From the NCBI GenBank assembly GCA_027068075.1, contig JAMOUJ010000005.1, positions 124,001 through 188,000 on the forward strand: DNA of 64,000 bases, given 5' to 3'. Shown here piece by piece: positions 42,506 through 52,624 of this stretch (positions within the stretch are counted from its first letter, which is position 1; each line of letters begins with the position of its first letter). Below the pieces are notes generated by a model, which was not told the origin of the DNA, did not search any database, and saw nothing but the letters and a program-made list of their open reading frames with translations. Both the position numbers and the translations under genes were made by a program. Origin of the DNA: Candidatus Aminicenantota bacterium (lineage in GTDB: Bacteria; Acidobacteriota; Aminicenantia; S016-38).

Positions 42506-45101
42506 CCTGAAGGGGATTGATCTTTCCCTGCCCCACGGGAAGATAATCGTCGTAACGGGGGTGAGCGGGAGCGGGAAAAGTTCCCTGGCCTTTGATACCA
42601 TCTACGCCGAGGGATACAGAAGGTATGCCGAAACCCTCTCCGCCTATGTCCGCCAGTTCATGGAGAGGATGGAGAGGCCGGAGGCCGACTCCATTGAAGG
42701 GATAGGACCATCGGTGGCCATAACCCAGATGCAGGGGCCCAAGAACCCGAGATCCACCGTGGCCACGGTCACGGGAATCTACGACCTGCTGAGGCTTCTT
42801 TTTGCCAAAAAGGGAGTCCAACACTGCGTAAAATGCGGAAGGGAAGTCCGCCCCCACACCGCCCGGCAGGTGTGGAAGGCCCTCCGCCCTTACCGGGGTC
42901 AGAGGGTTCTGGTGGGCTTTGAACCCCGCCTGCCCATGGACGAGTTGAGAAAACTGGGTTTTACCAGAATAATCAGGGGAAGAAAAGCCGTGTATTGGGA
43001 GGAGGCGGGGGCCTTGAAGAAGGAAGACCTCATCCTGGCGGACCGGTTCGTGGTGGAAGAGGAGGCCGAAGAAAGGGCCCTGGAGGCCTTTTCCTGGGCC
43101 TTCCGTTACGGAGAAGGACGGGTTTACATCCTGGCGGATGAGGATAAACTCATTTTTTCCCGGCGGCGGGAATGCCCCTATTGCCGGCTGGAATATCCTG
43201 AACTGGAACCCTCCCTGTTCTCCTTCAATTCACCCAAGGGTGCGTGTGAGAGGTGCTCCGGCATGGGGGAGGAGGCGGTGCTGGATTGGGTGAAAATCCT
43301 TCCGGATCCCTCCCTTTCCCTGGAGGAGGGGGCCGTGGCCCCCTTCAACACCGAAAGCAATTACGAATATTGGATGGAGATGGTAAAGGAGGCGGGAATA
43401 AGAGGGGACATTCCCTACGAAGAACTCCGCCGGGAGGAGAAAGAATGGGTAAAAAACTCGGTGGAAGAGTTTTTCTCATGGCTGGAAAGGAAAAAATACA
43501 AGGTCCAGGCCAGGGTAACCCTGGCAAGATACAGAAAATACATACCATGCCGGGCTTGCGGGGGCAGAAGGCTTAACCCCACGGCCCTGGCCGTGCTTTA
43601 CCACGGAAAGAACATCGGGGAAATAACAGAAATGGATGTGGACAGGGCCTTGGATTTCTTCCAGAGCATAGGACCGGAGGACGAAGCGGAAGGAAGAATT
43701 CTTCAGGAACTTAGGGAGAAACTCGCCTTCCTCAAAAGGGTGGGCCTTGGATACATCACCCTGGACCGGATGAGTTTCACCCTGAGCGGTGGGGAGTGGG
43801 AAAGGGTTTCCCTGGCATCGGCCCTGGCTTCCTCCATAACCGGAGTCACCTATGTCCTGGACGAACCTTCCATTGGGCTCCACCCCAGGGATATATCGCA
43901 GTTAATGGAAACCCTGGAAAGGCTGCGAAACATGGGAAACACCGTTCTGGTAGTGGAACACGACAGGGGCGTAATAGAGGGAAGCGACTGGGCGGTGGAA
44001 CTGGGACCGGGGGCCGGAGAAAGGGGTGGGAGGGTTCTCTACAGCGGTCCCCTGGAAGGCCTCCGCCTCAGCGAAACCCCCACCGGAAAATACCTGAGGG
44101 ACGAAATTGGGATGCCGAAGGTAAAGGACCGCTTCCAGGGGGAGTGGATAGAGATAAAGGGGGCCAGGAAGTTCAACCTTAAAAACATAGATGTCGCCCT
44201 TAAATGGGGTTCCCTCAACTGTATCGTGGGGGTTTCGGGGGCGGGAAAATCCACCCTCCTTTTTGAAGTCCTTTACAAAGCCATAACCGGCCAGGAAAGG
44301 CCCGGGAAAAATTACGACGAACTCCTCCTGCCGTCCCCCTTCCGGGAGGCGGTGCTGGTCTCCCAGCATTCCGTACCCCGCTCCCCCAGGGCCACCCCCG
44401 TAACCTTTATGAAGGCCTTTGACCCCATAAGGAGGGAATTCGCATCATCCCGGGAGGCCCGGCGGCTGGGGCTGAGCCCCGGCCATTTCTCCTTCAACTC
44501 CCCCCAGGGAAGATGTCCGGTCTGCAAGGGGTCCGGATGGGTGAAGGTGGAGATGTACTTCATGGAGGATGTTTATGTGAAGTGCGAGGCCTGCGGAGGG
44601 AAAAGGTACCGGGAGGAAGTTCTAAAAATAAAGCATCGGGGATTAAGCATAGCGGATGTCCTGGACCTTACGGTCTCCCGGGCCCTGGAGGTTTTCAACG
44701 AAAACGGAGAGGTTCTCCGGGCCCTCTATCCCCTGGTGGAACTGGGATTGGGGTACTTGAAATTGGGCCAGCCCCTTTCCACCCTTTCCGTGGGGGAAGC
44801 CCAGAGGTTGAAATTGGCCCAGGCCTTCAAAGAAGGAAAGGGGGGAACCCTCTTCCTGATGGACGAACCCACCTCCGGACTTCATCCCCAGGACACGAAA
44901 AAACTCCTTCAGGCAATTTCAAGGCTCATAGAGGAAGGCAACACCTTCGTGGTCATAGAGCACAACATGGATTTCGTGCGGAAATGCCACTGGGTGGTGG
45001 AGTTGGGGCCGGGAGGCGGAGACGCCGGAGGAAACCTTATAGCCGTGGGAACTCCCCGGGAATTGAAGACCCTCTCCACCCCATCTTCCCCGTATCTTTA
45101 G
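42468..45101 (+). CDS. uvrA: UvrA-family excinuclease ATPase with altered ABC signatures
   Basis: 877 residues. Two ABC ATPase halves: Walker A VTGVSGSGKSSLAF and VGVSGAGKSTLLF, zinc modules with CPYC/CERC, CRACGG, and CPVC/CEACGG, Walker B VLDEPSIGLHP and FLMDEPTSGLHP. GTG 42468 is chosen because it gives VDNLELRGVRVHNLK, which lines up with the usual UvrA start; ATG 42450 would add six residues. It is about 60 residues shorter than typical UvrA, and both signature motifs deviate: LSGGEWERVSLA (usually GEAQRIRLA) and LSVGEAQRLKLA (usually LSGGE). Could be the main UvrA or a UvrA2-like paralogue. Ends 2 nt from the convergent pbpC stop. Confidence 0.9.
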   Translation: MDNLELRGVRVHNLKGIDLSLPHGKIIVVTGVSGSGKSSLAFDTIYAEGYRRYAETLSAYVRQFMERMERPEADSIEGIGPSVAITQMQGPKNPRSTVATVTGIYDLLRLLFAKKGVQHCVKCGREVRPHTARQVWKALRPYRGQRVLVGFEPRLPMDELRKLGFTRIIRGRKAVYWEEAGALKKEDLILADRFVVEEEAEERALEAFSWAFRYGEGRVYILADEDKLIFSRRRECPYCRLEYPELEPSLFSFNSPKGACERCSGMGEEAVLDWVKILPDPSLSLEEGAVAPFNTESNYEYWMEMVKEAGIRGDIPYEELRREEKEWVKNSVEEFFSWLERKKYKVQARVTLARYRKYIPCRACGGRRLNPTALAVLYHGKNIGEITEMDVDRALDFFQSIGPEDEAEGRILQELREKLAFLKRVGLGYITLDRMSFTLSGGEWERVSLASALASSITGVTYVLDEPSIGLHPRDISQLMETLERLRNMGNTVLVVEHDRGVIEGSDWAVELGPGAGERGGRVLYSGPLEGLRLSETPTGKYLRDEIGMPKVKDRFQGEWIEIKGARKFNLKNIDVALKWGSLNCIVGVSGAGKSTLLFEVLYKAITGQERPGKNYDELLLPSPFREAVLVSQHSVPRSPRATPVTFMKAFDPIRREFASSREARRLGLSPGHFSFNSPQGRCPVCKGSGWVKVEMYFMEDVYVKCEACGGKRYREEVLKIKHRGLSIADVLDLTVSRALEVFNENGEVLRALYPLVELGLGYLKLGQPLSTLSVGEAQRLKLAQAFKEGKGGTLFLMDEPTSGLHPQDTKKLLQAISRLIEEGNTFVVIEHNMDFVRKCHWVVELGPGGGDAGGNLIAVGTPRELKTLSTPSSPYL

Positions 45102-45103
45102 AC

Positions 45104-47362
45104 CTACCACACCTCCACCTTTATCTTCACGGAGGCCCTGGAGCCGTCTTCTCCCTGGGCCAGTATTCTGTGGGTCCCCCGGGGAAGGGGAAACCTCACT
45201 ACCTCCCCGGAGGAGGAAGTCCCCAAAAACTTTCCGTCGCAGAACCAGTATATTTTTCCCTCCCCCGAGACGGCCTGAAATACGATCCGGTCCGCTCCCC
45301 TTACCCCCGGAGAAAGCACATAGGTGGAGTCGGGCTGAGGGGAAAGGATCCTAAGGCCCCCTCCCCGGGAAAGGCGACAATCGGGGCTAAATTGGGGGGG
45401 AGCCCCCTTGCCCAGGACCTCCCTCACCGCCGGTGGAAAGACGAGGAAGGTTTTGTGGACTACCTCCCCTTCGCGGTACTCCTTAAAGGGACAGGCCCGG
45501 TATCCCGTCCTGGCCTCCACCACGAACTCCCGGTGAAAGGGACATTTGAGGTAGGGATGGGCGTTCTTGAGCACCAGAACCTCGCCGGTATGGGGACAGG
45601 CCGAAGAGGGAGGATAGCCGGAAAAGGCACAGACCCTTTCCGGAACCAGTTCCTCCCGGGCCCTGGGAAACCAGGGATATTTTCCGCTCCACACCTTTCT
45701 CTCCAGGGCCCTGAAGATATCAAACATCAGGGGGCCTGCGGCCCGGGCTCCAACTATCCCAGGAGAACCCCGGGAATCAAAATTGCCCACCCAGACCCCC
45801 ACGGTATACTTGCGGGAGAAGCCCAGGGACCACGCATCCCTCCTTCCCCAGGAAGTACCGGTCTTCCAGTAAACCACCGCATTGGGGAAGGTAAAGTACT
45901 TGAGGGAGGGGGCATCGGGCCTTCCCCGGCGGGAAAGGGCCCTGAGGGCCAGGTAAACGGCTCCGGCCTGGAAAATCCTCCTCCCCTTTCCTCCTTCTCC
46001 CTTCACCATGGCCACCTGCTTAAAAATCCCTCCCCGGGCCAGGGAAGAATAGAGGTTGGTCAAATCCATCAGCCGGACCTCCATACCTCCGATGGCGGCG
46101 GAAAGCCCGTAATTCTCATCCGGAAACGGTCCCACCACCCCTCCCTCCTTTAACCGCCGGAGGAATTCCCTGTAACCCACCTGCCTAAGAAGATATACGA
46201 AGGGCAAATTAAGGGAAAGGCTCAGGGCATCCTCCGCCTTTACCAGTCCCCGCCAGGAGGAATCAAAATCCCTGGGGGAAAATCCCCCGAAGGAAAGGGG
46301 AGCGTCGGGAAGGAGGCTTTCGGTGGTGATCGCTCCCTTCTCCAGGGCCATTATGTAGATAAAGGGCTTCAAGGCGGACCCCGGGGAACGGAAGAGGTTA
46401 AAGCCCTTGATCTGTCCCCCGGGGGAATTCCAGTAATCCAAGGAGCCCACGGCGGCCCTGAGTTTTCCCGGGGAGTTTTCTATAACCACCACCGCCGCCT
46501 GGGAAGCCCCCAGTTCCTCCAGCCTCCGCCGGTGCAGGCTCAGAACCTTCTCCACCTTCCCCTGAACCACGGGGTCCACCGTGGAGTTTATGAAGACCCC
46601 TGGAAATTTCTCCTTGAGAAAATCGCAGAGGTGGGGCGCCCTCTTGGGAAAGGGCTTGCGCCGGGGAAGGGGGATTTTCAGGCTCCGCTCAAACTCCTCC
46701 CGGGTTATCAAACCCCACCTCCACATCTTCCTCAGAAGAACATCCCTCATGGCCCTCCTTTTTTTCCGGGGAAGGGAAGGAGCCCGGGGTAATGTCAGGA
46801 GAAAGGCCACCTCGTGGGGCTCAAGATTTTCCGGGGTTTTCCCAAAATAGGCCAGGGAGGCCGCCGCAACCCCTTCCAGATTGCCTCCGTAGGGGGCCAA
46901 ACTCAGGTAAAGTTCCAGGATAAGTTCCTTTTTCAAAAACCTCTCCAGGGTGAGGGAAAAAATCGCCTCCCGGAGTTTGCTCATCAGGTTTCTGGGGGCA
47001 GGCCTTATAAGCCGGGCCAGTTGCATGGTGAGGGTGGAGGCTCCGGAGACCACCCTGCCGGCCCTTATGTTCTGTCCCAGAGCCCTACCCACCGATAGGG
47101 GATTTATTCCAGGATGGCACCAGAAAAACCTGTCCTCGCTCCTCACCAGAGCCTTCAGAAAGAGAGGATCCACCCGGACAAGGGAAACCGGTATCCTCCA
47201 CTTGTCGTCCCGGCTCAGATAAACCCTCAGAACCTCCCCCCGGGCATCGTAGACCACCCGGGACCAGGAAATCCTCCTGCCCCCGGAATTTATCCCGAAA
47301 AGGATCAGGGCCAGAAGCCCTGATAAGAGGAGAACACTACCTTTTTTCCACGGAAAAGGCAT
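45104..47362 (-). CDS. pbpC: Penicillin-binding protein 1C
   Basis: 752 residues. One N-terminal anchor (KKGSVLLLSGLLALILFGI), glycosyltransferase GT51 domain (RSEDRFFWCHPGINP, STLTMQLARL), penicillin-binding transpeptidase domain with SALK (SPGSALKPFIY), SLN and KTG (WKTGTSWGRRDAWS), and a C-terminal BiPBP_C domain. ATG 47362 lies 26 nt inside the A2M gene; a longer frame exists but would lie deeper in it. PBP1C with a bacterial alpha-2-macroglobulin is a well-known pair in diderm bacteria. Confidence 0.95.
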   Translation of the reverse strand: MPFPWKKGSVLLLSGLLALILFGINSGGRRISWSRVVYDARGEVLRVYLSRDDKWRIPVSLVRVDPLFLKALVRSEDRFFWCHPGINPLSVGRALGQNIRAGRVVSGASTLTMQLARLIRPAPRNLMSKLREAIFSLTLERFLKKELILELYLSLAPYGGNLEGVAAASLAYFGKTPENLEPHEVAFLLTLPRAPSLPRKKRRAMRDVLLRKMWRWGLITREEFERSLKIPLPRRKPFPKRAPHLCDFLKEKFPGVFINSTVDPVVQGKVEKVLSLHRRRLEELGASQAAVVVIENSPGKLRAAVGSLDYWNSPGGQIKGFNLFRSPGSALKPFIYIMALEKGAITTESLLPDAPLSFGGFSPRDFDSSWRGLVKAEDALSLSLNLPFVYLLRQVGYREFLRRLKEGGVVGPFPDENYGLSAAIGGMEVRLMDLTNLYSSLARGGIFKQVAMVKGEGGKGRRIFQAGAVYLALRALSRRGRPDAPSLKYFTFPNAVVYWKTGTSWGRRDAWSLGFSRKYTVGVWVGNFDSRGSPGIVGARAAGPLMFDIFRALERKVWSGKYPWFPRAREELVPERVCAFSGYPPSSACPHTGEVLVLKNAHPYLKCPFHREFVVEARTGYRACPFKEYREGEVVHKTFLVFPPAVREVLGKGAPPQFSPDCRLSRGGGLRILSPQPDSTYVLSPGVRGADRIVFQAVSGEGKIYWFCDGKFLGTSSSGEVVRFPLPRGTHRILAQGEDGSRASVKIKVEVW

Positions 47363-50300
47363 CGCTGTAGGTTCTGGCAAAGTACCCGGGCCCATACATC
47401 AGAGAAACCCGGGCCGGAGGAAGGAAAAACTCGCCGGGGGTTACCGCCCTCAGCATTATGTAGAACCTGCGGGGGGAAGGGGAAACCCTTCCGAAGAGGA
47501 CCACCCTATCGTCCCTGATGTCAGTGTAGTCCGGGGAGAAACTGTTTTTCACCGGGAGCGTCTCCTCCTCTCCCCTGACAATTTCTGCCTCAAGCCCTGC
47601 AGGAAGGGGGAGTTCCACGGCGGCGTTGTCGTAGGGGGCATCGCCGGAGACCGTAACCTCCATGAGAAGGAGGTCCCCCACCCGGGCCCTCTTCAGGGGC
47701 CTGCCGTCCATGGAAAGGAACCTTCTGGATATGTTCAGGTGGCGGGCCTCCGCCTGAAAGGCCCTGACCTCCTTCCTGAATCCCTCCATTTTCACGACCA
47801 CGAAGGCGCTTCCCCGACCCTTGAGTTTGATTTTGACCATGGAGCGGGAAGGACCTCCCGTGACGAGAAACCTCTGGAGAAACTTCTCCTTTTCGGGTTT
47901 AACCTCCTTGCCGTCCAGAAGGAGGACCGCCTCCAGGTCCCGGGCCGGTGGGTGCAATCTGGCGTAGTGGCTGGCCGCCAGGAGGGCCCAGGCTATTTCC
48001 TGGGTGGTGTAGAAATAACTTCTCCCCGAGAGGGCACTCATCAGGGCCATGAGGTCCTCCTCCAGTCCTGCCTCAGGCTCTATCCACTCCTGAACCAGAA
48101 GACTTACGGCCCTCACCTTCAGGGGGCTTCTGAAGTCTCCGGAGAAGGTCCGCCTCCGGGGCAGGGGCATGGAAAGGACCCGGTGAAGAAGGGATCGGGC
48201 CTCCTCCACCAGACCTGCTTCCTTCAAGCCTGCCGCCACCCACAGGAGGTTCAGGCGGTCCTTGAACCGATGGGAGGCTTCCAGTATACGCCCCTTCAGT
48301 TCCGGATCCCTCTGAACCATTCCACCCCGGGCCAGAACGAAGTAGGAAAGCCCGTTCTTAGGGGATTTTTTGAGGAAGTAGTAGGCGCCCTTCAGGGAGG
48401 ACTCCGGCACATAGAAGCCCGCCTGGCTGGCCTCCTGCAGGACGAAGGTGGCGTAGGCAGAGACCCAGTTCTGAACATCCCCTCCGGGCCAGAAGGAAAA
48501 TCCCCCTTCAAAGGTCTGCATGGTAAGGATCTTTAAAATCCCGTGGTTTACCCTGTTGGAGACCTCGTTGGAGGAAAGTTCAGGGGCCATAACCCCCAGG
48601 AAATCCCTGGAACTCAGCAGGGCCAGGGTGGCGGAGGAAACCTGCTCCAGGCATCCGTAGGGATAGGAAAGGATGTAATCCAGGTGGGAAAGGGCGCTCA
48701 ACCCGGGATAGGGAGAGACCAGAACGGTGGTGATGTGCTGGCGGGAAACCCACCCATCAAACATGGGCCAGAGGTCCAGTTCCGCCGGCAGGGAAAGGGT
48801 TTTGAAATAACTCTCCTGGAGGCGGGGAAGGTTGGGCTTCACCGGGATGGAATACTCATCGGCAAAGGAACCTCCATCCCACCTGACCTTTATTTTCAGA
48901 GAGGCCCTGGAGATACCCTGTTCTGCGGAGGCCTTTACCCAGACCACCCGGGTTCTACCCGGCCCCAATCTCACCTCCCCGGGAAATTCCTCCAGATTAA
49001 GACCCGAAGACTCCAGGGAGAAAAATACCTTCTTTTCCTTCCGGGTGGTGTTTATAAGAGTCACTGGAAACTGGAAACTGTCGCCCCAGGCCAGAAACCT
49101 GGGAAGGGTGGGCTGGACGACCACATCGTCCCGAACTTCCACCCAGGCCTGGGCGGAACCCATGGCCTTTTCGGAAACCCCCGCCACCATGATCCTCAGT
49201 TTTCCGGTGAACCGGGGAAGTTTCACCGAATAGAGGATCTGCCCCCTTCTGGACTTCAGGACTCCGCTCCAGAAGGAAACGATCTTGACGAACCTGGGCT
49301 TTATCTCCTCCCCTCCCTTGATGCCGGCAAGCACTGCCCCGCCCTCACCCTCTAATCCTTCCAACACATCCCCTCCCTCAAGGAGGAACTTCCTTATTCT
49401 CCACCCGAAGGTCTCGCTGGTTCTTACCCCCAGGGCCAGGGGCCTTAAAATCCCCTTCAGAGGATCCGGGGTGCGGAAGTTGGCGATCTGAAGGATGCCT
49501 TCGTCCACCACGGCCACGGTGGCCTCAAAATCCCCCTTTCCCTTAATTTTTATCTTCAGAGTCTCGCCGGGTTTAACCCTCTCAGGGGCTTCCACATCCA
49601 GGTTCATCTTAACCCTGGAAGGTCTCACCAGAACCCTTTTCACCCCAAAGGCCCTGGAAACCAGATAATTCCCTGAGGAACGGACCAGGAGGGCGGAAAC
49701 ATAGACATTGGGAACCCCCCGGGGAAGGGCGAACTTCCATGTGGCCACCTCTCCCCGGGCCTCCTTTACTTCGTATTTGTAAATTCCGTCCAGTTCCAGG
49801 GTCCATATAATCTTGCCCTCAAAGGGAAGTTTTACCTGGGCTTCCACCTGCTGGCCTTCGTCTCCCTCCTCCCGGGAAAGCCTTATGTTGAGGGTCTGGG
49901 GGGAGGGAGGTGTGGCGCCGGTGAAGTACCAGCCCCACCCCGGAAGGACCAGGTGGGCCACCTCCCCGGTTTTTTCATCCACCACTTCCACCAGGTAATC
50001 GTAATAACTGTCGGAGGGGGTAAATTCTAAGGAAAACCTCCCACCCTTGGCCCTGATTCTTCCGCTGAAAAGGGGTTCCCTTACGATCCTGCTGGACCAC
50101 CCGTATTCCTCCTCCTGGTAGGAATAGGAATAAACCCGGGACAGGCGATAGACGGTGTATAGGAGGTTCACTTCTCCCTCAAAGGGCTTGCAGTCCGGGG
50201 TGAGAATCAAGCCCGAGACCCCTACGGGATGCCCCTCCACCACCCGGCGGGTATCGGAAGAAAGGCCTATGTAATAGGGTCTGAGGTGATAGACCCTGGA

Positions 50301-52592
50301 AACAAAGGCCCTGGAGACCCTGCCGCTTCCTCCCTCGGATACGGACACCGCCAGACGAACCCTGATGGGGAGGGAAGGAGGGGGGGAGAACACGGGAAGG
50401 TAAAAACTTCCCTTGCCCTCCTCGTCCAGAACCCCCTTTATGGTTTTCTTGAGTTCGTGATAGGGCTGAATTTCCCGGGAGGGCCCCAGGTGATAATCAG
50501 GATGGGATGGACAGGCAAAGCCCGTCTCCTCCATGAATATTCTGGCCGAAAACCTTTGACCCGAGGCAGGGGCCCCGAAAAGATAGGAGGCGGAAACTAC
50601 CACCGGGTCCTTTACGCTCTTTCCAGGCCTGACCTCCACCTTCATCCGTTCCGGCACGAATTCCTCCAGGTGGAAACCGGCCAGGGCCACCACCCGATCC
50701 CCCACCTTCGCCTCCACCCGATAAACCCCGGTGGGGGAGGATTTCACCGTCAGGAAAGAAAAGGAAGCCAGCCCTGTTTTATCCGTTTTAGCCGAAAGTT
50801 TATAGGCCTCCTTTCCCCGGGGGTCCGTAATCCTTACGGAAACGGGCATGGAGGCCCCCCGATAGGTACCGGAATTCCTAAGAAGAAGGACAAAATTCAC
50901 CCTCTCCCCGGGCCTGTAAAGGTTCCTTTCAAAGTACAAATATCCGGAAAAATCTCCCTTTCCGGCCTTTCCTGAGACCCAAAAATTGGTAAGGGATATG
51001 GAGGAGGCGGGTATGTTCAGGTAGGTCCAGTCCCCGTCAAGTCGGGCAAAGACGAAGAAGGGCTTTTTACCCTCCTCCCTTTCCAGTTCGCAGTAGCCGT
51101 AACTGCCGGTGGAACATGTGCCCAGGCGGAAATTCTTCCGATCCCGAACCTCAACCTTTACCCCGGAAAGGGGCTCCAGGTCCGCGGCCCTCATGGCCCA
51201 TATGTGAACCCGGTGTCTGGCCACCTTCACCACCAGGGAAATGTCTGAAACCACCACCTCCATGGAATCCTTTACGGTGTGTCCCCCCCGGGAAACTCCC
51301 CGGGCTACGAGGAAATAAACCCCTGGCTTCGTCTCACCGATGAGTTTTGAAAGGTCCAGCCAGTTGATGCCCTCCCGGGGTTTTATGTGGGATTTCTCCA
51401 CCACCTTCTCCCCGAAACTCTCCAGGCCCCAATCTTCCCCCTGATAAACCGAATGCCAGAAAAGGGCGTTGGTGGGGGGCACATAAAACACGGTGATGTA
51501 AAGGTCCCTGAGACCCTCCGCCCGGATGGGAAGTCTCAGGCCCTGGTTTCTGCCCAGGTATTTGCCCCGGTAAACGAATCTGAGTTTGGCGCTCCTGGAA
51601 GGAACCACCAGGTCCGTGGTGTAATCCTTTTTGAGCACGAATCCGTTTCTGTCCATGAGGCCTGCCTTCACCGTGAGGGTGAACTTCCTTCCCGGCAGGA
51701 ACTCCTGGCTGGAGACGAATACTCCATTTCCCGAGGCAAAGGCCTTTATGCTAACCCGGGGATCCGTGGAAAGGAACGGGGTGGGATCTATCCCGGTAAG
51801 GTCCACCTCCCCGGCAGGGGATGAAAATTTTATTACCAGGGAAAACCCCTTCTCGCTTTCCCGAAACTTAACCTTCTCCACCATCATGAAGTCCCGGGGA
51901 ACGGCCACCGAAAGGGAGGCGGCGTATTCCCGGGGAAGGGGCCCCAGGGAAGAGGGCAGGCCTTCTCTCAATCTAAGGAGGAGTTTGCAGGGCGGTTTCG
52001 CCTTCACCCTCAGGTAAACTTCTTCCCCATTCCCCCGCACATCCAGTATTGGAACATCCCTACCATCTTCGGCCTTCAGGGACATGTAATTCAGCACTTC
52101 CTTCGCCCTGACCTCCCCGTTAAAATTCAGCCTTAGAACCACCCCGGAGGAGGAAGAGGAAACCGCCGTAAAGGAAAGAAGTTTTAGTCCCGGGGTTTTC
52201 AGGTGAAAAGTGTCGGGGATCGCTTTGAGGCGTTTTTCCCCGATGGGAACCCTGAGGATTTTGATGGTGTATCTGGAGGCCGGCTTCAAAGGAGCCAGGA
52301 ATTTAACCTGAAAGGTGGAGGGAGAGGTCCACCTTCCGGAAATGGGAATCGGTGGGTCCAGTTTTATGTATTTGCCTATTTCCTCGGCAGAAATCCTTAG
52401 ACCGCTGACGGAGGGAAACTCCCGGGAAAAGGACAGAACTACCCTGTCCGGGAGGTAATCCAGTTCCCCGGAGGGATAGAGTTTAACGGGAACCTCAGGC
52501 CCCGCTTTTGCCCGGGGCGTCCTTTCACCTCCACACCCCATCAGGGTAAAAAAGCCCGCAAGGACGAAAATCCAGAAAGGGAGTTTTTTCAT
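47337..52592 (-). CDS. Bacterial alpha-2-macroglobulin lipoprotein
   Basis: 1751 residues. Lipobox LMGC (Cys20) marks a lipoprotein facing the periplasm. Repeated MG-type beta-domains, then a thioester site CLEQ (YPYGCLEQVSSA, about residue 1313), so it should trap proteases covalently, and a helical TED domain after it. Probably guards the periplasm together with PBP1C, encoded next (26 nt overlap). GGAGGAG ribosome site. The TATAAT upstream and a seven-codon ORF overlapping the start codon suggest a coupled start (see separate entries). Confidence 0.96.
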   Translation of the reverse strand: MKKLPFWIFVLAGFFTLMGCGGERTPRAKAGPEVPVKLYPSGELDYLPDRVVLSFSREFPSVSGLRISAEEIGKYIKLDPPIPISGRWTSPSTFQVKFLAPLKPASRYTIKILRVPIGEKRLKAIPDTFHLKTPGLKLLSFTAVSSSSSGVVLRLNFNGEVRAKEVLNYMSLKAEDGRDVPILDVRGNGEEVYLRVKAKPPCKLLLRLREGLPSSLGPLPREYAASLSVAVPRDFMMVEKVKFRESEKGFSLVIKFSSPAGEVDLTGIDPTPFLSTDPRVSIKAFASGNGVFVSSQEFLPGRKFTLTVKAGLMDRNGFVLKKDYTTDLVVPSRSAKLRFVYRGKYLGRNQGLRLPIRAEGLRDLYITVFYVPPTNALFWHSVYQGEDWGLESFGEKVVEKSHIKPREGINWLDLSKLIGETKPGVYFLVARGVSRGGHTVKDSMEVVVSDISLVVKVARHRVHIWAMRAADLEPLSGVKVEVRDRKNFRLGTCSTGSYGYCELEREEGKKPFFVFARLDGDWTYLNIPASSISLTNFWVSGKAGKGDFSGYLYFERNLYRPGERVNFVLLLRNSGTYRGASMPVSVRITDPRGKEAYKLSAKTDKTGLASFSFLTVKSSPTGVYRVEAKVGDRVVALAGFHLEEFVPERMKVEVRPGKSVKDPVVVSASYLFGAPASGQRFSARIFMEETGFACPSHPDYHLGPSREIQPYHELKKTIKGVLDEEGKGSFYLPVFSPPPSLPIRVRLAVSVSEGGSGRVSRAFVSRVYHLRPYYIGLSSDTRRVVEGHPVGVSGLILTPDCKPFEGEVNLLYTVYRLSRVYSYSYQEEEYGWSSRIVREPLFSGRIRAKGGRFSLEFTPSDSYYDYLVEVVDEKTGEVAHLVLPGWGWYFTGATPPSPQTLNIRLSREEGDEGQQVEAQVKLPFEGKIIWTLELDGIYKYEVKEARGEVATWKFALPRGVPNVYVSALLVRSSGNYLVSRAFGVKRVLVRPSRVKMNLDVEAPERVKPGETLKIKIKGKGDFEATVAVVDEGILQIANFRTPDPLKGILRPLALGVRTSETFGWRIRKFLLEGGDVLEGLEGEGGAVLAGIKGGEEIKPRFVKIVSFWSGVLKSRRGQILYSVKLPRFTGKLRIMVAGVSEKAMGSAQAWVEVRDDVVVQPTLPRFLAWGDSFQFPVTLINTTRKEKKVFFSLESSGLNLEEFPGEVRLGPGRTRVVWVKASAEQGISRASLKIKVRWDGGSFADEYSIPVKPNLPRLQESYFKTLSLPAELDLWPMFDGWVSRQHITTVLVSPYPGLSALSHLDYILSYPYGCLEQVSSATLALLSSRDFLGVMAPELSSNEVSNRVNHGILKILTMQTFEGGFSFWPGGDVQNWVSAYATFVLQEASQAGFYVPESSLKGAYYFLKKSPKNGLSYFVLARGGMVQRDPELKGRILEASHRFKDRLNLLWVAAGLKEAGLVEEARSLLHRVLSMPLPRRRTFSGDFRSPLKVRAVSLLVQEWIEPEAGLEEDLMALMSALSGRSYFYTTQEIAWALLAASHYARLHPPARDLEAVLLLDGKEVKPEKEKFLQRFLVTGGPSRSMVKIKLKGRGSAFVVVKMEGFRKEVRAFQAEARHLNISRRFLSMDGRPLKRARVGDLLLMEVTVSGDAPYDNAAVELPLPAGLEAEIVRGEEETLPVKNSFSPDYTDIRDDRVVLFGRVSPSPRRFYIMLRAVTPGEFFLPPARVSLMYGPGYFARTYSDAFSVEKR

Positions 52593-52612
52593 CTCTTCTC
52601 CTCCGTTTTCAT
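52589..52612 (-). CDS. Seven-codon leader ORF overlapping the A2M start
   Basis: ATG at 52612 placed exactly 6 nt after TATAAT, encoding MKTEEKR and ending at a TGA that overlaps the A2M ATG (ATGA). Its codons contain the GGAGGAG ribosome site of A2M. This is what a leaderless mini-cistron that delivers ribosomes to the next start would look like. Not proven to be translated. Confidence 0.5.
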   Translation of the reverse strand: MKTEEKR

Positions 52613-52618
52613 TATTTG

Positions 52619-52624
52619 ATTATA
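52619..52624 (-). promoter_or_regulatory. -10 box for A2M/pbpC operon
   Basis: Minus-strand TATAAT overlapping the stop codon of the upstream beta-barrel gene and 6 nt before the mini-ORF ATG at 52612. No clear -35. Confidence 0.6.

Noticed and set aside
44513-46153. 546-codon plus-strand open frame across the end of uvrA and pbpC
   Set aside because: It crosses two confidently assigned genes in the wrong frame or strand and has Gly/Pro-rich shadow composition without any domain.
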